Shown piece by piece: positions 1 through 7,735 of a stretch of DNA of 27,176 nt. The notes under the pieces were generated by a model. It did no database searches, was not told where the DNA came from, and was given only the letters and a program-made list of their open reading frames with translations. The stretch is from NCBI GenBank assembly GCA_031279575.1, contig JAITIG010000012.1:1-27176 (forward strand). The letters are read 5' to 3'. Numbering within the stretch: position 1 is the stretch's first letter; each line of letters starts with the position of its first letter. This stretch comes from Bifidobacteriaceae bacterium. GTDB taxonomy: Bacteria > Actinomycetota > Actinomycetes > Actinomycetales > WQXJ01. A program made the translations under genes and the position numbers.

Positions 1-420
1 GCGCTGGGGCCGGACGTGATGGCGGACGGGTTCGACGCCGGGGCGGCCGCCCAAAGGGTGCGGGCGCAGGGGCGGCGCGGCATCGGCGCGACCTTGCTGG
101 ACCAGCGGGTGGTGGCCGGGATCGGCACCATCTACATGGCGGAGTCCCTCTTCGCTTGGGGGGTGCGGCCGGACCGCCCGGCGGACCAGGTGCCGGATTT
201 GGAGGGCCTGCTGCTGCGCGCCCGGGAGTTGCTGTGGCGCTCGGCTGAGGCCCGCACCCCGACGGCGACCGGGCTGACGGCCAAGAACCGGACCACTTTG
301 GTCCACGGGCGCGAACACCAGCCGTGCCGCCGCTGCGGCGCCGTCATCGCGGTGATGCGGGTGGGCCAGCCGCCGCTGGACCGCCCCGCCTTCTACTGCC
401 CCGCCTGCCAGCCCGGCTGA
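1..420 (+). CDS. Formamidopyrimidine-DNA glycosylase / endonuclease VIII (Fpg/Nei family), 3' part only
   Basis: Base-excision repair glycosylase/AP lyase that removes oxidised bases. The gene enters from the left edge, open from base 1, so the catalytic N-terminal proline is outside the window. What remains is the helix-two-turn-helix region (GIGATLLDQRVVAGIGTIYM, about residues 23-42 of the visible part), which in this family contacts the DNA opposite the lesion. It is followed by the C-terminal zinc finger with two CxxC pairs (CRRC near bases 331-342 and CPAC near 400-411). The reading is continuous to TGA at 418-420. Fpg and Nei cannot be told apart without the N-terminus; the DQRVVAGIGTIYMAE wording and the finger resemble actinobacterial Nei-type enzymes. 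It is convergent with the clgR-like gene. Confidence 0.85.
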   Translation, partial: ALGPDVMADGFDAGAAAQRVRAQGRRGIGATLLDQRVVAGIGTIYMAESLFAWGVRPDRPADQVPDLEGLLLRARELLWRSAEARTPTATGLTAKNRTTLVHGREHQPCRRCGAVIAVMRVGQPPLDRPAFYCPACQPG

Positions 421-454
421 CCTGCCAGCCCGGCTGACTTGCCAGCCCGGCTAG
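404..454. repeat. Three tandem copies of a 17-bp unit at convergent gene ends
   Basis: The unit CCTGCCAGCCCGGCTGA occurs at 404-420, 421-437 and 438-454; the third copy differs at two places (second base, and final G in place of A). The first copy encodes the last residues and stop of the glycosylase, and the third contains the stop codon (451-453) of the opposing clgR-like gene. This looks like slippage duplication of a gene end. Confidence 0.85.
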
Positions 455-882
455 CGGACGCTTGCTAGGTCTTCCCCGAAGAGCTCGTCAAAAGTGTCTG
501 GGATCCAATTGGCCCGGTGGGTCTCGAGCCGGTCCGACACCTCCCGCAAGGTGGTCCACAACGGCAGTTCAAGCGCATCGCAAATCGACTGCAACAGCTC
601 GGAGCTGGCCTCCTTCTGGCCGCGCTCAACCTCGCTGAGGTAGCCGAGCGAGACTCTGGCCGCCGCCGAAACCTCGCGCAAGGTGCGGTTTTGGCGCAAG
701 CGGTTGGCGCGCAAAACGTGGCCCAACTCATTGCGCAGCAGCGCCACGTTCTTGCCCGCCTTGCGCAACGGCTCGGCCGGGCGCTCGGCGCGGACTGGGA
801 TCTCTTTGTCTGGTATACGGTACCGTTTGGCGGCGCCGGACCTGTTGTCCGAGGTCGCAATGGGTTTAGTGTGGCTGTTCAT
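451..882 (-). CDS. clgR: ClgR-like XRE-family transcriptional regulator
   Basis: Small DNA-binding regulator. In actinobacteria ClgR activates clpP/clpC protease genes and other stress genes and sits just after pgsA-cinA, as here. The lambda-repressor-type HTH spans about residues 54-110, with the strongly conserved run [20 protein letters not shown]. The N-terminus is uncertain. ATG at 882 has an AGGAG directly abutting it (zero spacing), which is poor geometry. An in-frame GTG at 747 would begin the protein at [13 protein letters not shown], which matches where known ClgR proteins start, and gives 98 residues. The first 45 residues are otherwise unexplained and basic. The C-terminus ends LASVR, not the Ala-Ala type tail through which some ClgR proteins are degraded. 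Lies 26 bp after pncC, probably the same transcript. Confidence 0.8.
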   Translation of the reverse strand: MNSHTKPIATSDNRSGAAKRYRIPDKEIPVRAERPAEPLRKAGKNVALLRNELGHVLRANRLRQNRTLREVSAAARVSLGYLSEVERGQKEASSELLQSICDALELPLWTTLREVSDRLETHRANWIPDTFDELFGEDLASVR

Positions 883-908
883 CTCCTGGTAAACACCAAT
901 CGCGCGGC

Positions 909-1424
909 CTATATTCCAGAGGTCTGCCGGATGGTGGCCTCAGCCAGCTCGAGCGCGCGGGTCACCACTTGGGTGCGCACCTCGGCGCGGTTGCCCTGCA
1001 GGCGCAGGGCCCGGATGGCCGGCTCGTCCTTGGCCCAGGAGACCGCCACGAAGGCCGTCCCGGGCTCGGCGCCGTCCGCCGGGTCGGGGCCGGCCACGCC
1101 GGTGGTGGCGATGCCGACGTCCGCGCCCATCAGTTTGCGCACGCCGAGGGCCATCTGCCCGGCGATGGTGGCGTTGATGGCGCCCCGCTCGGCCAGCAGC
1201 GCGCCGTCGACTCCCAGCACCTCCCGCTTGACGTCGTTGTTGTAGGCCACCACCGCGCCGCGCAGCACCTCCGAGGCCCGGGGCACGTCCACGATCACCG
1301 CGCTGACCAGTCCCCCGGTCAGCGACTCGGCTGTCGCCACCGTCAGGTGGTGCTCGCGCAGCAGTTTGACCAGCGAAATCGCTCGCCCCTCGTTGTCCAA
1401 ACCGCCAATGTTCCGAAATGGCAT
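909..1424 (-). CDS. pncC: Nicotinamide-nucleotide amidohydrolase (CinA C-terminal domain protein)
   Basis: Deamidates nicotinamide mononucleotide to nicotinate mononucleotide, recycling the NMN made by DNA ligase and other NAD consumers. The 171 residues correspond to the stand-alone C-terminal domain of CinA; the N-terminal MoaB-like domain is absent, as in most actinobacteria. Family signatures are visible: [11 protein letters not shown] (about residues 31-41), [13 protein letters not shown], and [10 protein letters not shown] with the following acidic loop. ATG at 1424 follows a GAGGGGGA Shine-Dalgarno located inside the end of pgsA; only one base separates the two genes, implying translational coupling. 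Part of ftsZ-pgeF-pgsA-pncC-clgR. Confidence 0.9.
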   Translation of the reverse strand: MPFRNIGGLDNEGRAISLVKLLREHHLTVATAESLTGGLVSAVIVDVPRASEVLRGAVVAYNNDVKREVLGVDGALLAERGAINATIAGQMALGVRKLMGADVGIATTGVAGPDPADGAEPGTAFVAVSWAKDEPAIRALRLQGNRAEVRTQVVTRALELAEATIRQTSGI

Positions 1425-1425
1425 G

Positions 1426-3315
1426 TCACTTGTCCCCCTCGTCTCCCTTGGGCGCCCCCCACCCTATACGCCGCTTCAATTCTTCCAGCCGGGCTTGGGC
1501 TTGGGCCGCCGCCAGATCGGCCACCCGGTCCGATGCCGTGCCGCCGCCCCCAGCCCCGGCCCCGGCGGCGCTGGTCTTGGCGCCGGCAATCGGCTGGGTT
1601 GGGCGCGCGCCAAAGGCCGGCCGCCCGGCCGGCCTGGGAGTTGGGGCGGGGGCGCTGGGCGCGGGGCCACCTGGTGCGAGGGCACTTGGCGCGGGGGCGC
1701 GCGGTGCGGAGGCGCTTGGCGCGGGGGCGCTTGGGGCGGGGGCGCTTGGGGCGGCCGGCTGGGCGCTGGCGCCGCTGCCGGCCCCGGCGGCACTGGCCCC
1801 GGCGGCGGGCTGGGCGGGGCGCGCGCCAAGAGGCGGCCGGGCGGCCGGCCTGGGAGTCGGCGCGGGGGCGCTTGGGGCGGCCGGCTGGGCGCTGGCGCCG
1901 CTGCCAGCCCCGGCGGCACTGGCCCCGGCGGCGGGCTGGGCGGGGCGCGCGCCGAGAGGCGGCCGGGCGCCTGGCCGGGGAGTTGGGGCGGGGGCGCTTG
2001 GGGCGGCCGGCCTGGGAGTTGGGGCGGGCGGCCGAGCCGGGGCGGCCGAGGTCGGCTCGTCTTGGCCGACTTCGGCGGCGCGCATCACGGTGCGAAGCTG
2101 CGCCCATTCGGGCACCTGGCGCACTGGGGCCGGCCTGGCCGAAGGCGCCGGCTTGGCCGGCGCGGCGGGCCGCGCCGGGCCGGGCTCGGGCCAGCCTTCG
2201 ACCGGCCGATTGGGCTTGACCGCTTCGCTGGCCGGCACTGGCGGCCGGGCCGGCTTGGCCGCGCTTTGGGGCGCCTTGGCCGCGCCGGCCGGGGCGCCGG
2301 GCGCGGGCGCCCAGGCGACCCGGGGCGCGGGCCTGCCCCCAGCCGCGGGAGCGGCGGCGGGGGCGGATTTGGCCGCGGCAGCAGTGGCGGGCGTGGGCCT
2401 GGCTGCGGGGGCCGGTTTGGCCGCGGCAGCGGTGGCTGGGGCCGCCTTGGCCGGGGCAGCGGCGGCTGGGCCGGGCTTGGTTGCGGCAGCGGCGGCGGGG
2501 GCGGGCTTGGTTGCGGCCGCGGCGGCGGGGGCGGGCTTGGTTGCGGCAGCAGTCGCCTCAGCCGCTCCGGTCGCCTTAGTCGCAGCGGGCGGCTTGGCTG
2601 CGGCGGGCGCCTTGGCCGCGGCGGCAGCCTCCGGCGCGCCGGCCCGCTCTGCGGCCGCGGTTGCCTTAGCCGGGGCGGTTGCCGGCGCGGGGGCGGCGGC
2701 CTTCGCCCGCCGCGCAATGCCCGCCGCCTGGACCGCGTAATCCACGCCGGTGGCCACGGTGATCGCCACCGCCACCACCATCAGCAGCACAGCCACGGTG
2801 TAAAGCAGACGAGACTCGTAAATCCAGGCCGGAGGCAGGAAGTAACCGGTGATGGCGGCGATCTGGGTGACGGTCTTGGCCTTGCCGCCCTTGGACGCGG
2901 CGATCACCTCGTAGCGGATGACCGCCATGCGGATAAGCGTCACACCCAGTTCGCGGCCCAGGATCACCCCCGTCACCCACCAGGACAACTCGTGGGTCAG
3001 GGAAAGGCAGACCAAAGCGGTGCCAACCAGGGCCTTGTCGGCGATCGGATCAGCCACCTTGCCGAAATCCGTCACCAAACCGCGGCTGCGGGCCAGGTAG
3101 CCGTCGGCTTTGTCGGTCAGGGCGGCCACCAGAAACACAGCGGTCGCAGCCAAACGCCAGGCCACAGACTGCGCCTCGGCTTGGAAAAAGAACACGGCCA
3201 TCACCGGGACCATGGCGATGCGCACCATGGTCAGCACATTGGCAATGTTGAGCAGCGGCGGCGCTGGCTTCACCGCTGACCCGACGCCGGAGGAAGCGGG
3301 GGGCTCGCCTGTCAT
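1426..3315 (-). CDS. pgsA: CDP-diacylglycerol-glycerol-3-phosphate 3-phosphatidyltransferase with giant Ala/Pro-rich tail
   Basis: Makes phosphatidylglycerophosphate from CDP-diacylglycerol and glycerol-3-phosphate at the inner membrane, the entry to phosphatidylglycerol and cardiolipin. The full CDP-alcohol phosphotransferase signature D-x2-DG-x2-AR-x8-G-x3-D-x3-D is present (D68, D71, G72, A75, R76, G85, D89, D93). Several hydrophobic segments fill the first 205 residues, the normal enzyme length. About 420 further residues follow, nearly all Ala, Pro, Gly and Lys/Arg, with two 42-residue repeats, ending in a short charged helix-like stretch (ARLEELKRRIGW). I chose ATG at 3315 because a TAAACT -10 box lies 7 nt before it (leaderless). 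ATGs at 3369 and 3387 extend the frame with non-family residues but have AGGA or GGGGG motifs upstream. The tail is in frame up to one base before pncC. Confidence 0.85.
   Translation of the reverse strand: MTGEPPASSGVGSAVKPAPPLLNIANVLTMVRIAMVPVMAVFFFQAEAQSVAWRLAATAVFLVAALTDKADGYLARSRGLVTDFGKVADPIADKALVGTALVCLSLTHELSWWVTGVILGRELGVTLIRMAVIRYEVIAASKGGKAKTVTQIAAITGYFLPPAWIYESRLLYTVAVLLMVVAVAITVATGVDYAVQAAGIARRAKAAAPAPATAPAKATAAAERAGAPEAAAAAKAPAAAKPPAATKATGAAEATAAATKPAPAAAAATKPAPAAAAATKPGPAAAAPAKAAPATAAAAKPAPAARPTPATAAAAKSAPAAAPAAGGRPAPRVAWAPAPGAPAGAAKAPQSAAKPARPPVPASEAVKPNRPVEGWPEPGPARPAAPAKPAPSARPAPVRQVPEWAQLRTVMRAAEVGQDEPTSAAPARPPAPTPRPAAPSAPAPTPRPGARPPLGARPAQPAAGASAAGAGSGASAQPAAPSAPAPTPRPAARPPLGARPAQPAAGASAAGAGSGASAQPAAPSAPAPSAPAPSASAPRAPAPSALAPGGPAPSAPAPTPRPAGRPAFGARPTQPIAGAKTSAAGAGAGGGGTASDRVADLAAAQAQARLEELKRRIGWGAPKGDEGDK
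1745..1996 (-). repeat. Two 126-bp tandem repeats inside the pgsA tail
   Basis: Copies at 1745-1870 and 1871-1996 differ at only some positions, mostly in the last third; a third copy begins at 1997 and breaks off after about 14 bases, rejoining the later part of the unit. Because 126 is divisible by three the repeat encodes a 42-residue block (PAAPSAPAPTPRP...GASAQ) twice in frame. The flanks at 1640-1745 hold shorter degenerate versions (SAPAP blocks). Confidence 0.85.
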
Positions 3316-3322
3316 CCAACAG

Positions 3323-3328
3323 AGTTTA
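3323..3328 (-). promoter_or_regulatory. Candidate -10 box for a leaderless pgsA transcript
   Basis: On the minus strand TAAACT lies 7 nt before the ATG at 3315, which places the transcription start on the start codon. No convincing -35 hexamer was seen (TCGCAA at 18 bp spacing is weak). Read-through from pgeF is also possible. Confidence 0.4.
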
Positions 3329-3439
3329 GCCGCCGCGACCAGCGCCTTGCGACTTGCCAGCCGGCGCATCGACCGATCCTGGCGCATTGCCCCCTAACGC
3401 GCGTTTCACCCCGCTTGGCAGATGGCCTCCCGGCGGGGG

Positions 3440-4171
3440 TCAGGGGGTGGGCGGGCGCAGCATGACGATGCCGCCGTGGCGGCCGGCCTGGCGGCGCTGG
3501 CGCCAGGAGAACAGGCGCTGGGACTCGGCTGTGCATTCGGCCCAGCCTGCCGCTATCTCCACCCCCGCCCGCGCCAACTGGGCGCGCACCGAGGCGGCCA
3601 AGTCCAACCGGGCCGTCCCGTCTGCGGCCACGGTGGCCGCGTGACCCGCCTCGGCGGCGCGTTTGGCCAGGTCAGGGCTGACCTGGTAGCAGTCGGCGCA
3701 GATTGAGGGCCCCAACGCCGCCCGCAGGCGCAGCGCGCCGCGCGCCCGCAGGTTGGCCAGGGCGGCGGGCACCACCCCGGCCAGCAGCCCCCGCCACCCG
3801 GCGTGGACCGCCGCCACCAGGCCCGCCGCGCCATCCGCCAGCAGCACCGGCACGCAGTCCGCCACCCGCACCACCAGGCCGATGCCGCCGGCCGCGCTGG
3901 CCAGCGCGTCGCAGGTTGGCCACTGGCCCGCCCCGCTGGGCGCGGCCGGGCGCCCGGCCGCCCCAACATCCCCGGCCGGGCGGCCGGCCGCGGGGTCCAC
4001 CTGGGCCGGCCGGTCCGCCCACCGGGCGGCGGAGATGGAGTCAAACCAAGTCAAAGCTGTGCCGTGGACCTGGGTGGCAATAACCAAAGGAGCGCCCCAA
4101 ACCGCCTCCAAGGCCGCCCGGCCCGCAGGCGTGGCCAAGTCGAAGGCGCTGTCTGAGAAAGCCGCCCGCAC
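3440..4171 (-). CDS. pgeF: Purine nucleoside phosphorylase / laccase-domain protein (PgeF/YfiH family)
   Basis: Family members are multi-copper-fold enzymes reported to phosphorolyse purine nucleosides and, in E. coli, to edit peptidoglycan precursors; next to ftsZ is its standard actinobacterial place. Conserved metal and active-site motifs are present: QVHG (residues 34-37), RVADCVPVLL, AAVHAGWRG, GPSICADCYQV, and the C-terminal FSWRQRRQAGRHG. A Gly/Pro-rich insert lies between QVHG and the CDAL motif. The N-terminus looks short. GTG at 4171 is the only standard start in frame, but the frame stays open to 4216, and the residues before GTG (RSVDLGPGVRAAF) read like the normal family start. 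CTG at 4198, preceded by GAGGA at 4214-4210, is a possible non-standard start. The usual TTRxGGVS...NLG segment is compressed. Confidence 0.85.
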   Translation of the reverse strand: MRAAFSDSAFDLATPAGRAALEAVWGAPLVIATQVHGTALTWFDSISAARWADRPAQVDPAAGRPAGDVGAAGRPAAPSGAGQWPTCDALASAAGGIGLVVRVADCVPVLLADGAAGLVAAVHAGWRGLLAGVVPAALANLRARGALRLRAALGPSICADCYQVSPDLAKRAAEAGHAATVAADGTARLDLAASVRAQLARAGVEIAAGWAECTAESQRLFSWRQRRQAGRHGGIVMLRPPTP

Positions 4172-4205
4172 CCCGGGCCCAAGGTCGACGCTGCGCAGGG
4201 CGGTG

Positions 4206-5579
4206 TCAGTCCTCGTTCAACCAGGCCGGGACTTCGATCTCGTCCTTCGGCTTGGCGGGCTTCTGGCCGAACTGGGAACGCCGGGTGCTCTCAAACAACG
4301 GCTCCAGCGGCACCTGCGAAGTCGGGGCGTCCGAGTCCGCCGTCGGGGACAGCGGCCCCGCGCCGAACACGCCGCCACCGCCCGCCAGCCGGCCGCCGGG
4401 GCGGAACGGGGAGGCGCTGGCGGGGGTCACGGCATCGGGCAAAACCAAAGGCCGGTGGGTGACCGGCGGGCGCTCGGCAGGCGGCGGGGCAGCCGCGGCC
4501 GGCGGGGCCGGGGGGGCCGGGGGGGCCGCCGGGACAGCCGGGGCCGGCGGGGCGGCGGGGGCGGGCGGCGCGGGCGGGGCGGCGGGCGCCGACTCCTGCT
4601 TGACGCCCAACTCGCCGGTGTACGGGCTGTTGTCCGGCGCGTCGAAACCCGCCGCGATCACCGTCACGCGCACCTCGTCGCCCAAGGCGTCGTTCAAAGT
4701 CAGGCCGTAGATGATGTTGGCCTCCTCGTGGACGGCCTCCTTGACCAGGGACGCGCCGCGCGCCATCTCCTCCAAGCCGACGTCGCTGGCGCTCTTGAAC
4801 GCCAGCAGCACGCCGTGCGCGCCGTCGATCGAGGCCTCGAGCAGCGGCGAGGAGATCGCCATCTCGACCGCCCGGACCGTGCGGTCCTCGCCGCGGGCGG
4901 CGCCAATACCCATCAGGGCGCTGCCCGCCCCGCGCATCACCGAGTCCACATCCGCGAAGTCGACGTTGATCACGCCCGCCTCGGTGATCAACTCGGTGAT
5001 GCCCTGCACGCCGGACACCAAACCCTGGTCGGCGGCGCGGAAAGCCTCCAACAAGGAGATGCCCGGGTCGGAGATCTTCATCAGGCGCTCGTTGGGGATC
5101 ACAATCAGCGTGTCCACCTCCTCGCGCAGCCGGTCGATCCCAGCCACCGCCTGGGCCTCGCGCCGCCGGCCCTCAAAAGCGAACGGCCTGGTCACCACGC
5201 CCACGGTGAGGGCGCCCAGCTCCCGCGCGATGCGCGCCACCACCGGCGCGCCGCCGGTGCCGGTGCCGCCGCCCTCCCCGGCCGCGACAAACACCATGTC
5301 CGAGCCGTCCAACACCTCGCGGATCTCATCCGAGTGGTCCTCGGCGGCGCGCCTGCCCACCTCCGGGTCCGCGCCGGCGCCCAGGCCGCGGGTGTTGTCC
5401 CGCCCGATGTCCAACTTGACGTCCGCATCCGAAAGGAGCAAAGCCTGGGCGTCGGTGTTGATGGCGATGAACTCGACGCCCATCAGCCCCGCCTCTTTCA
5501 TGCGGTTGACGGCGTTGACGCCGCCGCCGCCGATGCCAACCACCTTGATGACCGCAAGGTTGATCTGTGGTGCCGCCAC
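4206..5579 (-). CDS. ftsZ: Cell division GTPase FtsZ
   Basis: Tubulin homologue that polymerises into the Z ring. All diagnostic elements are visible: [11 protein letters not shown] near residue 17, the tubulin signature GGGTGTGG at 103-110, and the T7 synergy loop NVDFAD at 205-210. The globular core ends near residue 315. The intrinsically disordered linker (about 320-440) is unusually rich in PPAP/APPAP runs. It ends in the conserved C-terminal peptide EIEVPAWL followed by NED; this peptide binds SepF, FtsW or ZipA-like partners. GTG at 5579 has an excellent GGAGGA with a 4-base spacer. The ftsQ/murC genes that normally precede ftsZ are absent; nhaA diverges instead. pgeF follows with its frame overlapping or abutting the ftsZ stop. 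Confidence 0.97.
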   Translation of the reverse strand: MAAPQINLAVIKVVGIGGGGVNAVNRMKEAGLMGVEFIAINTDAQALLLSDADVKLDIGRDNTRGLGAGADPEVGRRAAEDHSDEIREVLDGSDMVFVAAGEGGGTGTGGAPVVARIARELGALTVGVVTRPFAFEGRRREAQAVAGIDRLREEVDTLIVIPNERLMKISDPGISLLEAFRAADQGLVSGVQGITELITEAGVINVDFADVDSVMRGAGSALMGIGAARGEDRTVRAVEMAISSPLLEASIDGAHGVLLAFKSASDVGLEEMARGASLVKEAVHEEANIIYGLTLNDALGDEVRVTVIAAGFDAPDNSPYTGELGVKQESAPAAPPAPPAPAAPPAPAVPAAPPAPPAPPAAAAPPPAERPPVTHRPLVLPDAVTPASASPFRPGGRLAGGGGVFGAGPLSPTADSDAPTSQVPLEPLFESTRRSQFGQKPAKPKDEIEVPAWLNED

Positions 5580-5620
5580 GGGGTCCTCCGATTGCTGCTA
5601 GGCCTGGATATTCAGGTACG

Positions 5621-5649
5621 ACGCTAGGCCGCTTGGCCGCCGCAGACAA
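5621..5649 (-). promoter_or_regulatory. Candidate ftsZ promoter
   Basis: On the minus strand TTGTCT (5649-5644) and TAGCGT (5626-5621) are separated by exactly 17 bp, giving a predicted start near 5614 and a leader of about 34 nt with the strong ribosome binding site. Sequence match only. Confidence 0.4.
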
Positions 5650-5744
5650 TAACCTGGCGCCGCGTGTCGCAGACAGCGCCGCAACAAGTTGCCCCCGGCC
5701 GGCCGCGGGCGGGCGGCAGCGGCGAGCGGGCGGCGCCGGCGCGC

Positions 5745-5784
5745 GGGCGGCAGCGGGCGGCATCGGGCGGCAGCGGGCGGCAGC
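5745..5784. repeat. Four tandem 10-bp repeats (GGGCGGCAGC) in the ftsZ-nhaA intergenic region
   Basis: GGGCGGCAGC, GGGCGGCATC, GGGCGGCAGC, GGGCGGCAGC run head to tail at 5745-5784, with an isolated further copy at 5711-5720 and a degenerate fifth at 5785. The 10-bp period would place all copies on one face of the helix. The rest of the 253-bp gap 5580-5832 holds only the two candidate promoters. Confidence 0.75.
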
Positions 5785-5796
5785 GGGCGCGAGGGG

Positions 5797-5826
5797 TTGG
5801 GCTAGCGGCGCCAGACGTGTGACAAT
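5797..5826 (+). promoter_or_regulatory. Candidate nhaA promoter (leaderless)
   Basis: TTGGGC (5797-5802), 18-bp spacer, extended TGTGACAAT with -10 GACAAT (5821-5826), then only 6 nt to ATG 5833. No Shine-Dalgarno precedes the ATG apart from GTGGG, supporting a leaderless message. Confidence 0.45.
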
Positions 5827-5832
5827 CGTGGG

Positions 5833-7146
5833 ATGAAACCCCCCCGCGACGCCCGTTGGACCGTACTGAGGCGGCCGGGGCCCGGCGCGCTGCGCAACCT
5901 GGCGGACACCCTGCGGCAAGAATCGTGGGGCGCGGGCCTGCTGCTGGCGGGCGCGCTGGTGGCGCTGGTCTGGGCCAACTCGCCTTGGGGGGAGTCCTAC
6001 CGGGCGCTGGCCGCGACACCCGCCGGGCCCAGCTGGGGGCACCTGGACCTGACCGCCGCCGAATGGGCCAAAGACGGGCTCCTGACGGTGTTCTTCTTCA
6101 CCGTGGGCCTGGAGCTGAAACGGGAGATGGTGGTGGGGCAGTTGCGGCGCTTCAGCACGGCGGTGGTGCCGGTGGTGGCGGCCGTCGGCGGGATGGCGGC
6201 GCCGGCGCTGGTCTACGCGGCCGTCAACGCCGCCCAGCCGGGCGGGTCGATGCAGTGCTGGGCCATACCGGTGGCCACCGACATCGCCTTCGCGGTGGCG
6301 GTGCTGGGGGCCTTCGGGCGGGGGCTGCCAACCGCGCTGCGGGCCTTCCTGCTGACCCTGGCCGTGGCGGACGATCTGCTGGGGATCATTGTGATCGCGG
6401 TCTTCTACTCGGACGGGATCAACCTGTGGTGGCTGGCCGGCGCGGGCGCGGCCGTGGCCGTGTACGCCGCCTTGGTGCGGCTGCGCCGCCCGTCCGGGCC
6501 GGCGCTGTTCCTGCTCGGTTTGGCGGCCTGGTACTGCATGCACCGCTGCGGCGTCCACGCCACCATCGCGGGCGTGCTGCTCGGGTTCGCCACGCCCGCC
6601 CTGCCCACCAAGCGGCGCCGGCCGGGCGAGCGGGTGGCCCGGGCCGAGCGCTACGAGCACCTTTGGCGGCCGGTCTCGGCGGGGCTGGCGGTGCCGCTGT
6701 TCGCGCTGTTCGCGGCCGGGGTGGAGCTCAACCCGGCGGCCTTGGCCCAGGCCGCTTCGGACCCGGCGGCGCAGGGCGTGTTCGCGGGGCTGGTGGTGGG
6801 CAAGCCGGTCGGGATCTTCTTGACCACCTGGGCGCTGGTCAAGTTCAGCCGGGCGGCTTTGGACGCGGCCATCCGCTGGGCCGACCTGCTGGCCGTGGCG
6901 GCTGTCGGCGGGATCGGCTTCACCGTCTCGCTGCTGATCGGGGAACTGGCCTTCCCCGGGGGCTCGGCGCACGAGGCCGCCGTCAAAGCCGGGATCTTGT
7001 TCGGCTCGCTGGGCGCGGCGGTGCTGGGCGCGATCCTGCTCCAGACGGGCGCCCGCTGGCACCGGCGGCACGCCTCCCTGGCCTACACCGAGGAGGCGGC
7101 CGTCGATGAGGCCGATCTGGACCTGACCCGCCCGGACGAGGACTGA
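5833..7146 (+). CDS. nhaA: Na+/H+ antiporter NhaA
   Basis: Inner-membrane electrogenic antiporter that expels sodium in exchange for protons, controlling pH and salt. The 437 residues contain about a dozen hydrophobic segments. The ion-binding aspartates of the family are present: D150 in ATDIAF (equivalent to E. coli D133) and D180-D181 in VADDLLGI (equivalent to D163/D164). Other signatures are NSPWG near residue 49, FFFTVGLELKREMVVG, and the C-terminal GIGFTVSLLIGELAF. Divergent from ftsZ, convergent with marR 31 bp downstream. No sensor (NhaR) lies nearby; the tetR-marR pair beyond it is on the opposite strand, so a regulatory link is only a guess. Confidence 0.97.
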   Translation: MKPPRDARWTVLRRPGPGALRNLADTLRQESWGAGLLLAGALVALVWANSPWGESYRALAATPAGPSWGHLDLTAAEWAKDGLLTVFFFTVGLELKREMVVGQLRRFSTAVVPVVAAVGGMAAPALVYAAVNAAQPGGSMQCWAIPVATDIAFAVAVLGAFGRGLPTALRAFLLTLAVADDLLGIIVIAVFYSDGINLWWLAGAGAAVAVYAALVRLRRPSGPALFLLGLAAWYCMHRCGVHATIAGVLLGFATPALPTKRRRPGERVARAERYEHLWRPVSAGLAVPLFALFAAGVELNPAALAQAASDPAAQGVFAGLVVGKPVGIFLTTWALVKFSRAALDAAIRWADLLAVAAVGGIGFTVSLLIGELAFPGGSAHEAAVKAGILFGSLGAAVLGAILLQTGARWHRRHASLAYTEEAAVDEADLDLTRPDED

Positions 7147-7177
7147 CCCGCGGCCGGGGCGGCGCGCCAGCGGGGGG

Positions 7178-7732
7178 CTAGGCGCTGGGGCGCTGCGCGG
7201 GGGGGGCCGCCTCGAGCGGGCCCAGCAGGGCGGCCAAGGCGGCGGCCGCAGCCGACCGGCCGCCGGGGGCCAGGGGCGCCCAAAGCTCGGCCTCGCGGCG
7301 GACCAGGTCGGCGATGGCGGCGTCGACGCGGGCCTGGCCGGCCCTGGTCAAACGCACCCGGGTGACCCGGCGGTCCTCCCGGTCCTCGCGGCGTTGGACC
7401 AGGCGGGCGGCTTGGAGCCGGTCAATCCGGTTGGTCATGGTGCCGCTTGAGACCAGCATCTGGGCGGACATCTGCCCGGGCGTCAACTCGTGGGGCGGGC
7501 CGGCCCGGCGCAACTCCGCCAGCACGTCGAACTCCCAGCCTTGCAGGTGGTGGCGGGCAAAGGCGGCGGCGCGGATGTGGTCTAGGTATTTGGCCAGGCG
7601 GGTGACGCGGCTGAAGACCTCCAGCGGGCTGACATCGAGGTCGGGGCGCAGCCGCCGCCAGCTGTCGACCACCTGGGCGGTGGCATCGGCGGGCGCGGCG
7701 GGCGGCTTGGAATTGCTGGGCGAATCAGGCAC
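7178..7732 (-). CDS. MarR-family transcriptional regulator
   Basis: Winged-helix regulator, 184 residues. The MarR core is clear: LAKYLDHIRAAAFARHHL..WEFDVLAELRRAG (helices 1-3), LTPGQMSAQMLVSSGTMTNRIDRLQAARLVQRREDREDRRVTRVRLTRAG split over recognition helix and wing (about residues 84-135), where DREDRR is the wing signature. GTG at 7732 lies three bases after the tetR stop, so the two are co-transcribed; no Shine-Dalgarno is visible, which suggests translational coupling. Ligand and targets are unknown; the first 35 residues are a Pro/Ala-rich leader not needed for the fold. Confidence 0.85.
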   Translation of the reverse strand: MPDSPSNSKPPAAPADATAQVVDSWRRLRPDLDVSPLEVFSRVTRLAKYLDHIRAAAFARHHLQGWEFDVLAELRRAGPPHELTPGQMSAQMLVSSGTMTNRIDRLQAARLVQRREDREDRRVTRVRLTRAGQARVDAAIADLVRREAELWAPLAPGGRSAAAAALAALLGPLEAAPPAQRPSA

Positions 7733-7735
7733 GCG

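Noticed and set aside
969..3279. Very long open frames on the plus strand opposite pncC and pgsA
   Set aside because: They contain low-complexity Gly/Arg/Ala text, no family motif and no ribosome binding site; they are a by-product of GC-rich third positions opposite real genes.
3388..3439. Possible terminator between pgeF and pgsA
   Set aside because: G/C runs are present, but no stem of useful length followed by T residues could be drawn.
3753..5627. 624-codon open frame on the plus strand opposite pgeF and ftsZ
   Set aside because: Antisense to two certain genes with full conserved motifs; its translation has no recognisable domain.
5326..7071. 581-codon open frame on the minus strand opposite nhaA, running into the ftsZ region
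   Set aside because: nhaA on the plus strand has all catalytic aspartates and membrane segments; the antisense text is Arg/Gln/His-rich without motifs.
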